Assembly: GCF_963422355.1 (NCBI RefSeq)
Contig: NC_085090.1
Span: 2,587,729 to 2,651,728 of the forward strand
Direction: 5' to 3'
Length of the DNA: 64,000 nt
Source: Corticium candelabrum
Taxonomy: Eukaryota; Porifera; Homoscleromorpha; Homosclerophorida; Plakinidae
Shown here: piece after piece, positions 10,668-22,309 of the stretch
Numbering within the stretch: position 1 is the stretch's first letter
How the letters are laid out: each line of letters opens with the position of its first letter
Translations under genes and position numbers: made by a program
Notes under the pieces: generated by a model
What the model was told of the DNA's origin: nothing
The model's input: only the letters and a program-made list of their open reading frames with translations
Databases searched by the model: none

Positions 10668-10864
10668 TGTTGAGCAAGTTATTTGCTTTCTAATAGTTTC
10701 ATTTACCCAAGTAACAGTTAGTCTCACAGCACGTATTGCTAAGATTAAAGAAGGTCATGGTGTGTTTGACTGCCAAAAATAGAACAGTTGTAATCAAGTT
10801 GTGAACCCCCCTTGGATAATTCCTGCGTACGCCCCTGAAGTTACGAACCCCCTCTAGAGAAATC

Positions 10865-10879
10865 CTGCGTACGCCCCTG
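10865..10879 (-). repeat. hAT right terminal inverted repeat
   Basis: CTGCGTACGCCCCTG, the perfect complement of the left end, followed by the duplicated CAGTG at 10880-10884. Confidence 0.9.
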
Positions 10880-10889
10880 CAGTGGGTGT

Positions 10890-13800
10890 GGTCCAGTAAT
10901 GGATTACACCGATAAACGTTAGATACTCATTGCTGCAGATCTATGAAATATCACTTGTTGCTGTTTTCCCATACAGATAAATGGCCGAAGGAAAGGTCTT
11001 CTTCATGTTCATTTCTGCACAAACAGTTCAAATCAGCAGTCATTGACCACTAATGACGAGTGTTCTGTGAAACAAGCAGCTCGGCACTCGTAGCTCGCTG
11101 CCAAAGGCGTCAATCTCGTCCAATCCAAAGGCCAATGCGTCTGGAATAGTAAAGGCAACGGAACTGGAGAGTTGGGGAGGGTTTGGAGGCAATCGCTCCT
11201 ACAATATTGGCGAACACTGGCCGGGTATTGCCCATCAATCGGTTAGAGACACAATTTGGGGTAGCGAGGTTGGTGTCGTTAATAGCTTATTGCACATGGA
11301 AAGTTCATGTGGTCAGCCTCCTTCGCGTTGCAAAAAATGCAGAAATAATATTGGATGGTGTTGCAGTTGATTCGCTTGATACACAATGTCGTGACTATTT
11401 GTGTGCATGCTGCTCTGGTTACATCGTCCGTCACAGGTTAATCAATGGCAGTTAATTAATTAAGTTAAAATCAAAATGAAGGCAGTCTGTTACGAAATCG
11501 CCCTAATCCAAAGGAGCTTCAGCCACATCTGCATAGAACTCAAACGTCGGTTAGTCAACTCTGGATACCACGAAATGACTGCAGCTTTTGGTTTAGCATA
11601 TACGTATCTATTGGTTTTGGCGCGTTCTTGAACGTAAGTTATGTCCGACGATCTGGGGCGCCTAATGCGTCTTTGCGCGATGCATTTAGATTTGAGACGT
11701 TCCGATTCGGGCAGGAGGAGGTTGCTGTAGCAGTCATAGCCCAAAAATGAAGACGTCAGAGAGAGATGAGTCTCAACTTTGCGAAGATGAGACCAGCGAA
11801 TAGAACAGAGCGTTTCCAGAATGATCTAGTTTGGGCAAAGATGCGAGGATACCGGCATGGCCAGCTAGAGTAAAGTTCTCTTCGTGCGTTTCTGTGATCG
11901 TTTTCTCTCATTGTGTCTGTATAGGTGCAACGATATAGAAGAACAGGACAGTGCAAAGTGTTTTTTTATGGAACACATCAAATGTGAGAGGGCAGTGAGG
12001 AGTCTTTGCAGTTTTAGCGCGTCGACGTTGTAAAAACGTATTGTCCATTGCTATGACGTCATTTAGAGTGATGTCGGCTTCACTCGTTGTTTGTCCGGAC
12101 AAAGATGTCTTTTCCCCCTAGAATGGCCCTGGAGACTTCAAGTTTACTCTCCCGAAAGTTATCATAATTGAAAAACACGGAGAGCGGACTGCAATTCCAT
12201 GTCAATGTGTCTCTTGTTGCCATTGCGCGCCCTACTGGCCATTAGAGTCTGTGCACTAGCAAGGGCCGTCTGATGGTGACACAAGTTGCTTGGTCACCAG
12301 TGATACATTGCTGTATATAGCCTTCAATGAATAGCCGAGTTAGGAAGTCAGCAAGGATGGTGACATTGTCATCAATTAAACTGCAGTCAAGTTCCATTAG
12401 TAGCATTGAATGTATCACTGATCTTACGTGTTGTTTTTTGTAGCAAGGATTACTACTTGGAGACAGCCAGTGACAACACAATTGAACATTTTGACAATCA
12501 CGTTTTTGATGTATCGCGTCCCCACATCAAAAAATTACATTATAATTCAAATCTGGGAGCAGAGCATGAGGGACAAAATCTGACCGTCAACCTTGCAGAG
12601 AAGCAGCTGTTGCAAGCAGTTCCTGTGGAGGTGGGTGAGCTACATTGACTGCTATAGAAAGTGTGAAATGTAACTGATATTTTCTATTCCTTATAATTTC
12701 AGTGTATTTGTTAGATTATAATCTTTAGCGATTGTCCAAAAGACACTTTTTTGTAACATTTGGTGTGTGTAACATAAATTAGATATTTACTTAAATCATG
12801 GATACTTTATGCTCGTAAAAATTTCAGTCTAAACGTACTCTCCACGGTCACATCTCTTGGATAAAGTAACATTTATAGAGTATTGTACATATGACATCCT
12901 GTCACCATTTACAGTTCACTGTCACATTGTGTTTCTCTCCTGTGTGATACTTCTCCTTGAATTCTCACCCTAGTAAATAAATCAGGACTCCGTTCTGGTA
13001 AGATTAGTTTGATTAGCAAATCTTGTAATAACAATTTAACGCGTTTTGTGTCCCCACAAATGCAAAACTTACTGTGAGTACATGGTAAACCTTGGGTTCA
13101 TACAAGAACAAGACTTTAATTCAAATTCATCAGTTCATGCCAAAACAACGTAATAAACAGGAATAATATGGTGCACTAATAGGAATGAAAGAGAAAACAC
13201 AAAATATGAATTGGTGAAAATAGTGGAGTACACTGATCTGTATTGCAGCATGCCAGTAAATATGAGAATCATGTTTCTTCGGTCTCCACCTTGTGTTCCA
13301 CACAATTTCGCTTAATTAAATATTCAAGCATCTTGCCCTTCTTCGACTCTCCTACAGTCTGCATCAAAACGTAACAAAATGCATACGAATGTTCGGCGCT
13401 TTCGAATGCTACCAAGATCGTCGCGAGGCTCCTACAAACACTTAATTAATATATGTGTCTAACTTCCAACGTGTGGCACGGGCAGCAACTCCAGCGGGGT
13501 AGCACGGCCTTAGCCTCGTCCCCAGACTCACGTGAGCCAGGCAGTGTCTGGTTCCTGGATGACAGTTTCAGCCTCCCGTGAGTCTCGCTCCACTCACCGC
13601 GCCAACTTTCAATCACTTATATCACTAAGTGTCACCCCACGTTATAGCGTTGGTACCAAACGTGACTAAATACTACCTACGTCACAAACTCAATTAGCTA
13701 TATCTGATTGCAACACATTATTGCGGCTTGACACAATCTAATGTGTCACCCAGCATTGTGTCTTCAGCTTTCAAACAGCGCATGCCTCATAATGATTAGT

Positions 13801-14095
13801 CCACGCGGTGTGTAAACCAAGTTCACGCTCCCCAAATTCTCTCAAGACGACTTCAGCATGTGGAAAGATGAGTGTATTCTTACGTTATTGCCTTACTCGT
13901 ATAGACTGGCGAGCCTGCCAAGTCTAGTTACCTATACCGGACTTCACGTGCAGTTCATTCGTAGTTTCGTCGCACATCCGCTATCTGCAAGGTCCTTGCT
14001 AGTGCGTAGACTCTAGTGTAAAGGTCAGTAGGGCGCGCAATGGCAACGAGAGGCATTGACGTGGAATTACAGTCCACTCTTCGTATTTTCCAATT
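10890..14095. other. Long stretch with no recognised gene
   Basis: Several open frames of 60-90 codons occur on both strands (for example 11490-11744 minus and 12406-12648 plus), but none shows a recognisable motif or a consistent coding pattern. The segment 12660-13450 is AT-rich. Nothing here could be assigned. Confidence 0.5.
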
Positions 14096-14099
14096 ATGA

Positions 14100-15200
14100 T
14101 GACTTTTGGGAGAGTCAACTTGAAGCCTCTACGGCCATCCTAAGGGGAAAAGACGTCTTAGTCTGCATGAAACTTCTGGCGGGAAATCTGCCTGCTACCA
14201 TTTACCAACGCTAGTTATGCCAGTATCTTGTATATAGTTGTGAGCCCGTTGTGAGCCCATTGATATCTTTGATGGAAGACCAGGTATTACACACCGAAAT
14301 AGTTCTAACTATACATATTTCTATGTCTAACTCTTACTGCCCAAGGTGAGTAAGCTAGAGTAAAAGTCTCTCTCTTTTTCCCCCGAGTGGCTTCTCTGGC
14401 AGATGATGCACTTCTACAGGATGTGTGTTTAGAGAAGTTCAAACTGAGTGAGCACATATTTGTCTGTCTGAAAAGCAGTCATCTGCATCTGCTTGTTTTA
14501 GTTTACATTTCACCTGTAGCTATCACAGCGAAAGTTTTGGAGAAAAGCTATTAGTCATAAATTGAAGGATGTTCTGTCTTTTACTGCAATAGACGAAGAT
14601 CACTTAATTGAAGATTGGGGTGCCACCTTCGTCCTTCTTACAAGGAGCTCAATTTTATCCGGTCCTGCGAGTCGTCTATCCCGCTCATGGCTCTCTCTGC
14701 AACAGCCCCAACCCATCTTATTTTTCTATTACTCGAGAGCTGAACATGTCTGACTATGTAATAGTGTCCGCTCCCTTGAACCGTCCCAATCTGTTCTTTT
14801 CTCTGGATTCATCACACAGTATGTTTTCTGTTTTCTCTTCCTTATCTTCTATGTTATCGTCAATAAATTCTCCGGAAAGTATTGCCAAGACTGCAATATT
14901 CTGTAGGTCTAAAGACACCTTGTACAATGTGTACGTCTACCTTATTAGAAGCTGTAGCAACGCTACGGCAAGGACGGTGACAGCATTACCGTGATTTTAA
15001 GACTGGGAGGCAGAGAGTGATGGTTCCAAACAGTACCTTTGGCTTGGGAATCGATATCAATGACACTACTGAAGTGATATTGATTAGTGTTTCACACAAA
15101 GGTTCGGAGTTAGTGTAGCTGGCAGGTCGTGGAGGCAAAGACCCTCGCGGCGTTTGTGCCTGCTTCGTTTTGTCGTCCGGACTCAAGATCTTACAGAAAG
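14100..15200 (+). pseudogene. RecQ-like helicase pseudogene
   Basis: The helicase motifs appear in the right order but in shifting frames. ILRGKDVLVCMK is followed, one frame over, by Walker A TSGGKSACYHLP (about 14150-14210). VVSPLISLMEDQV (motif Ia) is near 14243. A DExH box reads AIDEDHLIEDWG (about 14590-14625). RPSYKELNF and ALSATAPTH (motif III) follow at about 14635-14720, then LNRPNLFFSLDSSHS and KTAIFCRSKDTLYNV (motif IV). Motif V-like TFGLGIDI and motif VI-like LAGRGGKD come near 15040 and 15125. At least four frameshifts and several stops separate these blocks. Such RecQ-like genes occur in many copies in some sponge and cnidarian genomes, apparently carried by repeats; that last point is inference. 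Confidence 0.75.
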
Positions 15201-15347
15201 TGATAGTGCCGTTGTCAAACTACCATCGAACATAGCTTGTTAGCGAAAAGTTATTCTTCGTGAGATTTTGCAATCTGAAGAGCAAATACACGCTAGTGAC
15301 TTTGCTGCTCTTTCTGCTCCTCTGACGAGTGCCCATCTGCAGTTTCA

Positions 15348-15590
15348 TTGGAGCTGTCATCTGCAAGCACTGTTTCATATAGTTCTCATAGATCTGGAAC
15401 ACCGAGATCACGGCGAATTCTGGCTGCGCAAAGAGCTGCTTTGAGAAAATCTTTAGTTGAATTGAGGGGAATGACTGGTGGCACACGATTTAAACGAAGG
15501 GGTTTAGATGGAGTGTTGTCCATGGAGTGATTGATAACGTGCGGAAAAAGTGTAACAGAATCGTTGCTAAAGATGATGTACAATCAACAG
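15348..15590 (+). other. Open frame of unknown function after the helicase relic
   Basis: A short basic frame containing RRILAAQRAALRKSLVELRG followed, beyond a stop, by readable residues SVTESLLKMMYN. It could be the C-terminal extension of the RecQ-like relic, given the same strand and close spacing, but I do not recognise it with confidence. Confidence 0.25.
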
Positions 15591-15599
15591 GTGTGATGC

Positions 15600-16915
15600 C
15601 AGAGTTAATAGCACCTGTGTATCAAATGGTCGAGCGTCACATTCCCATAACTATACCCCAGTGTTCCAACGGTTACACGTGCCAGCTAAAGCATAGCTTC
15701 CTGTAGAGAATCTTTATTGGAGGACATTACTAATTGTCTGTAATGTTTATGTAATTATTGTAATTAAAATATTGTAACTGTCTCTTCAATAGAATACACT
15801 GTAAACGCTGCATTTTGCTCACTATTGTGCCACATTAAACAAAAATGTCTTCCAGGACATCAGTTTCCTCGTGGTCCTCGTCTGTTGCGTGCTCTTCGTC
15901 AAGTCTCAGATCCTCTTTTTTTAGAAACTTTGTAATCCATTGTTTTGAATAGTACAATTTGATAACCTTTACGCTCTGGTGTAGTAAAATAAATTTTTGA
16001 CGGCAAGTTTCTTTCAGAAATACGACACGTTACTTGGAATTCCAACAGGCTAGCTGTCATCATCTCAATATCTTTCTGTGCTTTGTGCTGTGATGCTGTG
16101 ATCGTGTGCGACCAGCAAGGACCTATTCATCACATAAAACTGCTGCATCATGTAGCATCTGTGGACACTATTTTTTTAAAGTACGCGCGTAAAGACACAA
16201 AAACTGTAAATCCACTAGCTCTTACACTTGCTTTTAACTTCTTTAGAAATAATAATATTCTAGCATTTTGCATTCTTCTGTATGTTGAAAGCAGAATATA
16301 AAATACTCATTCATGCCCAATCCTTTCCAAAAAAGACAGCTCAAGGGAGTTATTGGCAAATGATAACAAGGAGGTAGAGTGGTGTAGTATCACATTTATT
16401 AACTGAAAATCACATGCATAATAACATACATTTTAGCTAATATATTTAGAATATTAGTACTACTGCGTATTAAAGAAAATCCATGCGAACAATAGCTGTC
16501 TACCATAAAAAAGCTGTAGTCATTTTAGACGAAGAGCACTCTCGACAGAATTTGACAAATTGTCTTGAAGGCTTTGTCGGGAAGATCTTATGATTCTAGA
16601 CAATTAAATTGGGAAATCGCTTGGCTGACTTAACGATTAATTCACGCATGCCAACAATTGATACAGAAACAATTTCTTCCCATTAAGGGACTACAAGCTC
16701 CAATTTTGCGAAAAAACTTCACGTTCTATGTTAAGAAAATGAATTTATTCAAATTATCAATTTCCCACAAAACCACAGCATCTGTCTGACTCCCAATGGG
16801 TGCTCTGCGGTTACTATTTGGGTGTTTGAGAGTCTGAAGCCACCACATGGGTCGCTAAAAATGATATTTAAAGGTAGTTACTTTCATACACTTCACAGAG
16901 TCATTATCTATACAG
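15600..16915. other. No gene seen
   Basis: AT-rich, with only short open frames. No repeat ends or coding similarity were noticed. Confidence 0.5.
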
Positions 16916-16924
16916 ATTATTTTA

Positions 16925-17282
16925 TCTAAGGCCTCACACGCCTGATTGCATTAGTTTTACTGTCATGTCCCTTGCTATGGCAGAGCGGTCTATTGCCTAG
17001 TCTCAATCTCACATACATTCATTAACGATTGATGAGGTGTTTGGATCTAACAAATGCATCGGTTCGACAAACATCCTCCTTCTTGGAGATCTTCTGCCAA
17101 TGCCTCCAGTTAATTCCATTCTAAGTAAATTTGGATGTAAGGTGTCAGTCAACCAAAGGCCTGCATATGTTCTCTCCTACATGACTTTGCCTACATCCGA
17201 TAACTATTCGATACTTTCTTCAAGACAGACCGCATCACCTACTACATCACTTTCATCAACGCAGCCGTGTGGCGGAATGTAG
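16925..17282 (+). pseudogene. PIF1-like helicase fragment
   Basis: The translated stretch DEVFGSNKCIGSTNILLLGD followed by LLPMPPVN and LSKFGCKVSVN matches the pattern of PIF1-family helicases around the Walker B region and the following GD-x-x-Q-LPPV motif. Here the usual Gln is replaced by Met. Only about 60 residues are recognisable, and the Walker A region and the C-terminal motifs are absent. It may derive from a Helitron or from a stand-alone repeat-borne PIF1 gene; no Rep motif is seen to decide. Confidence 0.5.
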
Positions 17283-17289
17283 GTAAGAG

Positions 17290-17930
17290 TCATCTACTAA
17301 TTCGAATCGTCTCCTTTGTCTAACTTACTAGCTACGTTAATGAGTAATACATGCTACTAACTGCAACGCAGTCAATATTTGTTAGCACTGTTTCCTACAT
17401 GCCACTACAGCGTTTGGAAACATCGACCAAGACATGCACAACTCAATAAGCGGTAAGAACCAACAACGTCACGGTCACCTAAAGCTCGGAAACCGGCGGC
17501 AACGCAGACAATGGTGAAAGTAGAACAGGCAGCACCGACTTTATCAGACGTCGTACTACAATCAGCCATCGTACCAGTTCCAGTAACAACTACCGCACAA
17601 GTACCAGCCCCTGTACACAAGGCACGGCACCTGGTACCAACCGCTGCACAAGTCGCCGTACAAGCCACACCAGCCGCACCAGCAGCACGCGCTAGCCCCA
17701 ATACTTGCCGCCGTACAAGCAGCCGCCGCACCTGTCACCCGAACAACGGCCGTCGCAGCCACTTCAGCATCCACTCCACAATCCAACCCAACCCGCGTCG
17801 CCATCCACGATGACGCCATCACGAACAGATGTGGCCACGCAGTGTGTAACGTGCGCCTCTCGTTGATGTAGAACGGCGACATTCAGAGCAGCAAAACCGG
17901 AAGGCCTTATCCGATAAGAGAAAAGTACTT
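17290..17930. other. Low-complexity GC-richer stretch, no supported gene
   Basis: From about 17510 to 17800 both strands stay open because of CAG/GTA-like composition. The plus frame is Ala/Pro/Val/Thr-rich and the minus frame Cys/Gly-rich. No domain is visible, so I do not call a gene. Confidence 0.4.
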
Positions 17931-17939
17931 ATCATGCAA

Positions 17940-18053
17940 ATCGCGAGGCGTGTTTATGTAATCACCTGCGCGATAGACAAATGCAACAAACAATACGTAC
18001 GACAGACTGGAGACACACTTGGAGCCCGACTGAGGTACCATCAAAGTGACTAA
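17940..18053 (+). pseudogene. GIY-YIG nuclease-like fragment
   Basis: A 37-codon stretch reads VYVITCAIDKCNKQYVRQTG followed by DTLGARLRYHQSD and a stop. It fits the start of a GIY-YIG domain as found in Penelope-like elements and other repeat proteins (Y-V-I-T-C, C-N-K-Q-Y-V, then TG-x-L-x-x-R and a His). The upstream and downstream parts of such a protein are not readable. The normal Gly-Glu after QYV is replaced by Arg-Gln. Confidence 0.45.
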
Positions 18054-18059
18054 GAAGTT

Positions 18060-19475
18060 CAGTCAAGGTCTTCTCTGTGGATCACATGTGAGCTCCTCAA
18101 TAGCCCAGCAGCTAGAATGGCCATTGTACACCATAAACCTTCCGTCAATTCTCAAACAATACGGCAGACTGACGGAGTTGAAAACGTCATAAGCTTTCCC
18201 CTTTTTGTTGAAACATGGGCATGCTTAGCGCAAAAAGACGCGTGAAAGCCCATGGTATTGTGTGGTACTGTCCAGATAAACAGGAATGGTATTCCTCCAA
18301 ACCTCAAGAACACACGTGTGTTTGGAAATTCACCACGAGGAAACCATAGCAAATGAGTTTAATAGGAAATATAACTATAGCTTCATTTCGTTATGAAGGT
18401 GATTGTCCACTCTGCACCTTCTAATGGGTGGACCTCTCGTGGTGACACTAATGAGCACACTTCATTCTGAAACCATGATACTCCAGTGGAAGATTAAAAA
18501 AGGATCGCGCAAGAATGACGGGTATCGCAGGATCATTATTTCTAGACCAGAGGCTATTCCCGACTACAACACACACGAGACAGAGAGGTCGACAAGTCGG
18601 ACGAAATGATAAAATGACATCGAGCAATATCCGCTTGAGGACATTCCGCTCAGTCAGCACCCGATTGAAGCTCGGCCCACTGCCATCGGCTCCATCAAAG
18701 ATGTCTGCGCGCCTCATACCGGAAGTCTCCGTAACGGCCCATCCTCTCTCGTCCCTGGAGCAGTGACACAGTTTGATCAAGGTGGAACTCTGGCCTACCT
18801 ACTATGTCTTTATAAGGTGTTGCACAACAGCCACAAGTACTGAAGAAGATCTTTCTGCACATGATTGACTTAGCCATTCTCAAAAGTTTCATCAAGTTGA
18901 GGAAAAGGCAGTATACGTAGAAAGATTTCAGGTGTAAGGGTTGGCGGAAATTGACATTAGGAAACCTGTATCAAATTTAATTTTCTATCAAGAAAGATGG
19001 TACAGTTTCTCACGCCATCACCAACCACAGGCAACAAGAACGACAACCAACATTGGCAAATACAGCAACAGCAACTACCATTACTACCACAACTACGAGA
19101 TATACGACAACAACAAAACATATGGTAACAAAACACTCATACAACAAAAACATTTCACACAACAATGACAAGTCATGCCACATGGGAACCCATTTAGGGT
19201 AACCAGACATGTAGGACGTTCCGCGTTGTTTCTGGGCAGTCTAGCTTGCTTCTGTATATATGTGATTGGCCAAGTCGAAGATGTTACTGTGATAACTTGC
19301 ACTCGATAGGTACTGACGCAGATCAGAGTACAGTACACTTACACTACAGTCTGTTTACTAGCACTTTCAAGCTGCCAGCCTACCAGTCCCAGCGACAGTT
19401 ATGACTAAAGTAACAGAACACACACGCACTAGCTATTCCATAGCTGTAATGTCTAAATCAGAAAGCAGAGGCTGT
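18060..19475. other. No gene seen
   Basis: Short open frames only. A CAA/ACA-rich stretch lies at about 19020-19170. No element ends were identified up to the IS630-like element. Confidence 0.5.
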
Positions 19476-19721
19476 TCTAAAGTCTGTTCAAAGAATGGAG
19501 AGCCCGTGGGAAAATTCCCGTATCTCGGCAAGTACGCCCCCTACACCGTTGCTAAACATATCATTCGAAAAAGCACGTGACTAGGTGAAGTCAGATCTCT
19601 GGACAAAATAACTCTACTGATCCTGGGTTCGTAGATACAGCATGCTTTCTGAAAGAGACTCCTCACATGCACTATGGACAAAGAATGCCGCCAGTAAATA
19701 ACACCCACGACACCAATTGTA

Positions 19722-21010
19722 TTAACCATTGTTGTCATTCTCGTCGTCTCCTAGCAGGATCTCTTCACTGTCTGAAGAGTCCTCCGAACCTACTTCTATA
19801 ACTAGTCTTTCTACCGCTTGTTCTACCACGCCGTCTGACGTTCTGTTGTGGTTTTCCACTTTCTGGATGACGTGGTCGACACACTTCTTCCATTTGGCCA
19901 CGGTCACGTTTTCAACGCCTTCCCTGGGCAGTTGTTCGATGGCTCTCATTGTAAAATCCTTGTTGTGGTCTGCAGCGTATCCTTTGACTTGCGCCCATAC
20001 CAGTTCTATAGGATTAAGTTTACAATGGCCCACCGGAAGTCCGACGACATCATGACCTGCATCATTGGCGAGAACGTCAGTGAGGAACTTCGTTTGTGGG
20101 TTGGTTGGAGGACATCATGACCTGCATCATTGGCGAGAACGTCAGTGAGATATTTCGTTTGTGGGTTGGTTGCCTTTAGCAACATGAACACCTCAGATTT
20201 CAGACGTTGCTTATCGTAGGTAATACTGTGCTTGTCCAGGTACGCCATTATATCCTTTTTCGTGTTGCTCTTGGTGGGCACTTTCTCAACAACACCATTG
20301 TGGTACTTGGCGTTGTCAAGGACAATGACTGACCTGGACGGACAGTGAGGCAACAGCTGTTTTTGTTACCATTCCATAAAATGCTTGGTATTCATTTCAT
20401 CGCGGTAATCCCCGCTTCCCTTCTTACCACTCAAAATGAGAGCTGCGTTGGGAATCCAGCCGTGCTCACTGCCAGCGTGGAGAATCATGAGCCTACCACC
20501 TTTTCCTGATGGCACTCGGATCCCTCCTCTGCCATCAGAGTCTAGCCAGCAATGTTCATGAGTATGATGGGCGTTCAACCAGGTATCATCCAGGTTGACT
20601 ATCATATATGAAACCTTTTTGTTTCGTCGCTTGTAGCGAAACCCCATCCGCCTGACAGTGGCAAGCAACGTTGTCCTCCCAAACGGATACTCAACGTCTT
20701 CTTGCAAAGCCAACAGAAGTTTGTCCATGGTAGGCAGTTCACCGCTGGTGTAGAATCTGTGTATTCTACGACGAATAACGCCTTCTAAGAAGTTATCCGT
20801 TTCTTGCTGTGCTGCGCCTAACCCTGATTTTCTACCAAGCTTTGCTGGACTGCTGACAAACCCTTGTGATCTCATTTCACTTCCAACTCGCTTACCAGAC
20901 GCAGGTGACACTTGCAGAGCTTCTGCAGATCGCTTGATTACGTTGCCAAAGAGGATCGGCGCTCCTGTGGTCTTCTCACGTTCAAAGAACTCTTTCACGC
21001 TCGCTATCAT
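19722..21010 (-). pseudogene. IS630/Tc1-like DDE transposase, broken
   Basis: The minus strand opens at 21010 with an N-terminal winged-helix-like region. It continues through SYMIVNLDDTWLNAHHTHEH (first Asp), RGGIRVPSGKGGRLMILHAG, an in-frame TAA just after KHFMEW at about 20364, and SVIVLDNAKYHN (second Asp). The acidic residue of LNPIELVWAQVK (third) follows, then an acidic tail. A 65-bp tandem duplication (20046-20175) between the second and third catalytic residues shifts the frame. Even without the duplication the second Asp and the final Glu are roughly 80-90 residues apart, much longer than in mariner or Tc1. I know this long-spaced family from arthropods and other invertebrates; no name is asserted. 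The copy is inactive. Confidence 0.8.
20046..20175. repeat. 65-bp tandem duplication inside transposase
   Basis: Two adjacent copies of a 65-bp unit starting GACATCATGACCTGCATC, at 20046 and 20111, with two mismatches. The length is not a multiple of three, so it breaks the reading frame. Confidence 0.9.
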
Positions 21011-21596
21011 ACCTTTGTGTGAGCTTCTGAAAGCTGTTTGTGGCTGTCTCTTCCTCTTTTGTTGTTGAGTAGCAGGAAATTCACTACCAGATGAATGATC
21101 AGACAGCAGTTGTAGGTCAGCTGACCGTGATCATGTTGAACATTCAGGAACATCTGAAGCAGTCATATGGGCGATGAGCACGCGAATGACAAAAAACTGT
21201 TGAACTATAGCGTACAGGACAGACCCAGACGTACTAAAGTAAGTAGATAGTAGTCAGCGAGGGCTGGGTAGCAACCATTGCTCTAATCGCTCGTTAAACT
21301 ATTGTTAGTATTACAATACAGGATTGATAGCAATATTGTTGTTTCCGCCGTAATTGTCTTATCTATTAACCACATTTCCCACGGGCTCTCCATTATTTGA
21401 ACGGACTTTACTTCATTCGCAAGTGCAGTTGATTAAGACATATTTAGAATATAGTCTAGTGATCCTAGAGAAGTAAAGATGTTGATTGTCGAAAATGTCA
21501 CTGAGGCTGAAGCTGATGGTTTACGTTGGATAATTGAACAGCAAGCAAATGAAATAGTGGAACTTAAAAACAAGATTAGAGTTCTCGAGTAAGACC

Positions 21597-21779
21597 TTGC
21601 ATCAGCAAAGCCCGAGTTGCAAGGAATCGCTCAACACACTGTCAAATGCCAAAGTCAAGTTTTACACAGGTTTTGTGTCGAGAAATGTGCTTGATACATT
21701 GTGGAAATGGATTGAATCAGCAGCCAAGACTATTACTCTGTATAGCAAACAAAGAATCAGGCCAAGGTACATCAACTGA
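21597..21779 (+). pseudogene. Possible N-terminal fragment of a DDE_4-type transposase
   Basis: A short frame contains VKFYTGFVSRNVLDTLWKWI after a Glu/Lys-rich helix (ASAKPELQGIAQHT upstream). This resembles the YYTG-x(n)-F segment that precedes the catalytic core in THAP/DDE_4-type repeat transposases. No catalytic part follows, because the downstream sequence is replaced by the degenerate repeats at 21795-21990. Confidence 0.35.
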
Positions 21780-21794
21780 TGTAAGCTCGTGAGC

Positions 21795-21990
21795 TTGATA
21801 TAGACCGATTGCGAAACTAAACCGTTCGCAAATGGTCTAGACCGTTTGCGAAATCGCATTTGGTTAGACCATTTCCGAATCGGTTAGACCATATGATGCA
21901 GACCGTTCTCAAATGGTCTGGACCGTTCGCGAATGGTTTGGGAAGGTAAACCGTTTGAGAATGGTGTAAGCCGTTTGCGGAATATTTCAG
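21795..21990. repeat. Cluster of degenerate ACCGTTYGCRAAYGGT motifs
   Basis: About eight imperfect copies, in both orientations, of a near-palindromic motif of the type ACCGTTCGCGAATGGT, with variable spacing. A related cluster lies at about 60960-61200. Confidence 0.6.
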
Positions 21991-22309
21991 ATATTGGGAA
22001 CACGAATGATTTTGACTGTCGTAAATGGTTTTCTATTCATTTAGTTTATAAAAATATTCTTGTAGCATTGCTTGTTATTTATTATAGACAATAGTTTTCG
22101 CACCTGCTTAATCTCAAAGATTTAGACTTTTGCGAAGTGCACCATACCAGGATCGATCCGTGCCTGAGAGTTGTCTCTTGTAAGGAGGACAAGTTCAGAA
22201 TCCCTTCTATTTAAGAGAGGCGATCCATGCGTACACCGATGCAGGAGACATAGTTAAAACCGAACTAAGCTGGCTGCCTCATTTGTAACTTCCACTTAAC
22301 GCCGAACGC

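Larger units (their letters stand above)
7826..10879 (+). mobile_element. Complete hAT DNA transposon (TTF/DUF4371 type)
   Basis: A 3,054-bp element with 15-bp perfect terminal inverted repeats (CAGGGGCGTACGCAG and its complement). It is flanked by direct repeats CAGTG at 7821-7825 and 10880-10884, i.e. a 5-bp target duplication rather than the 8 bp of classical hAT. The 3' end carries a second internal copy of the terminal motif at about 10802-10840, separated from the true end by GAACCCCCTCT-type repeats that also occur at the 5' end. The single gene inside is uninterrupted, so this is the best candidate for an autonomous element in the window. Confidence 0.92.
19480..21408 (-). mobile_element. 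IS630/Tc1-like DNA transposon with intact ends
   Basis: A 1,929-bp unit with inverted repeats of about 35 bp. The core ATGGAGAGCCCGTGGGAAA at the left is mirrored at 21376-21394, and both ends begin with AAGTC. It is flanked by TA at 19478-19479 and at 21409-21410, the target duplication expected for this superfamily. The transposase is on the minus strand and is broken. Confidence 0.85.

Noticed and set aside
17405..17813. Overlapping 100-codon frames on both strands
   Set aside because: Openness is explained by biased composition; the translations are low-complexity with no domain.
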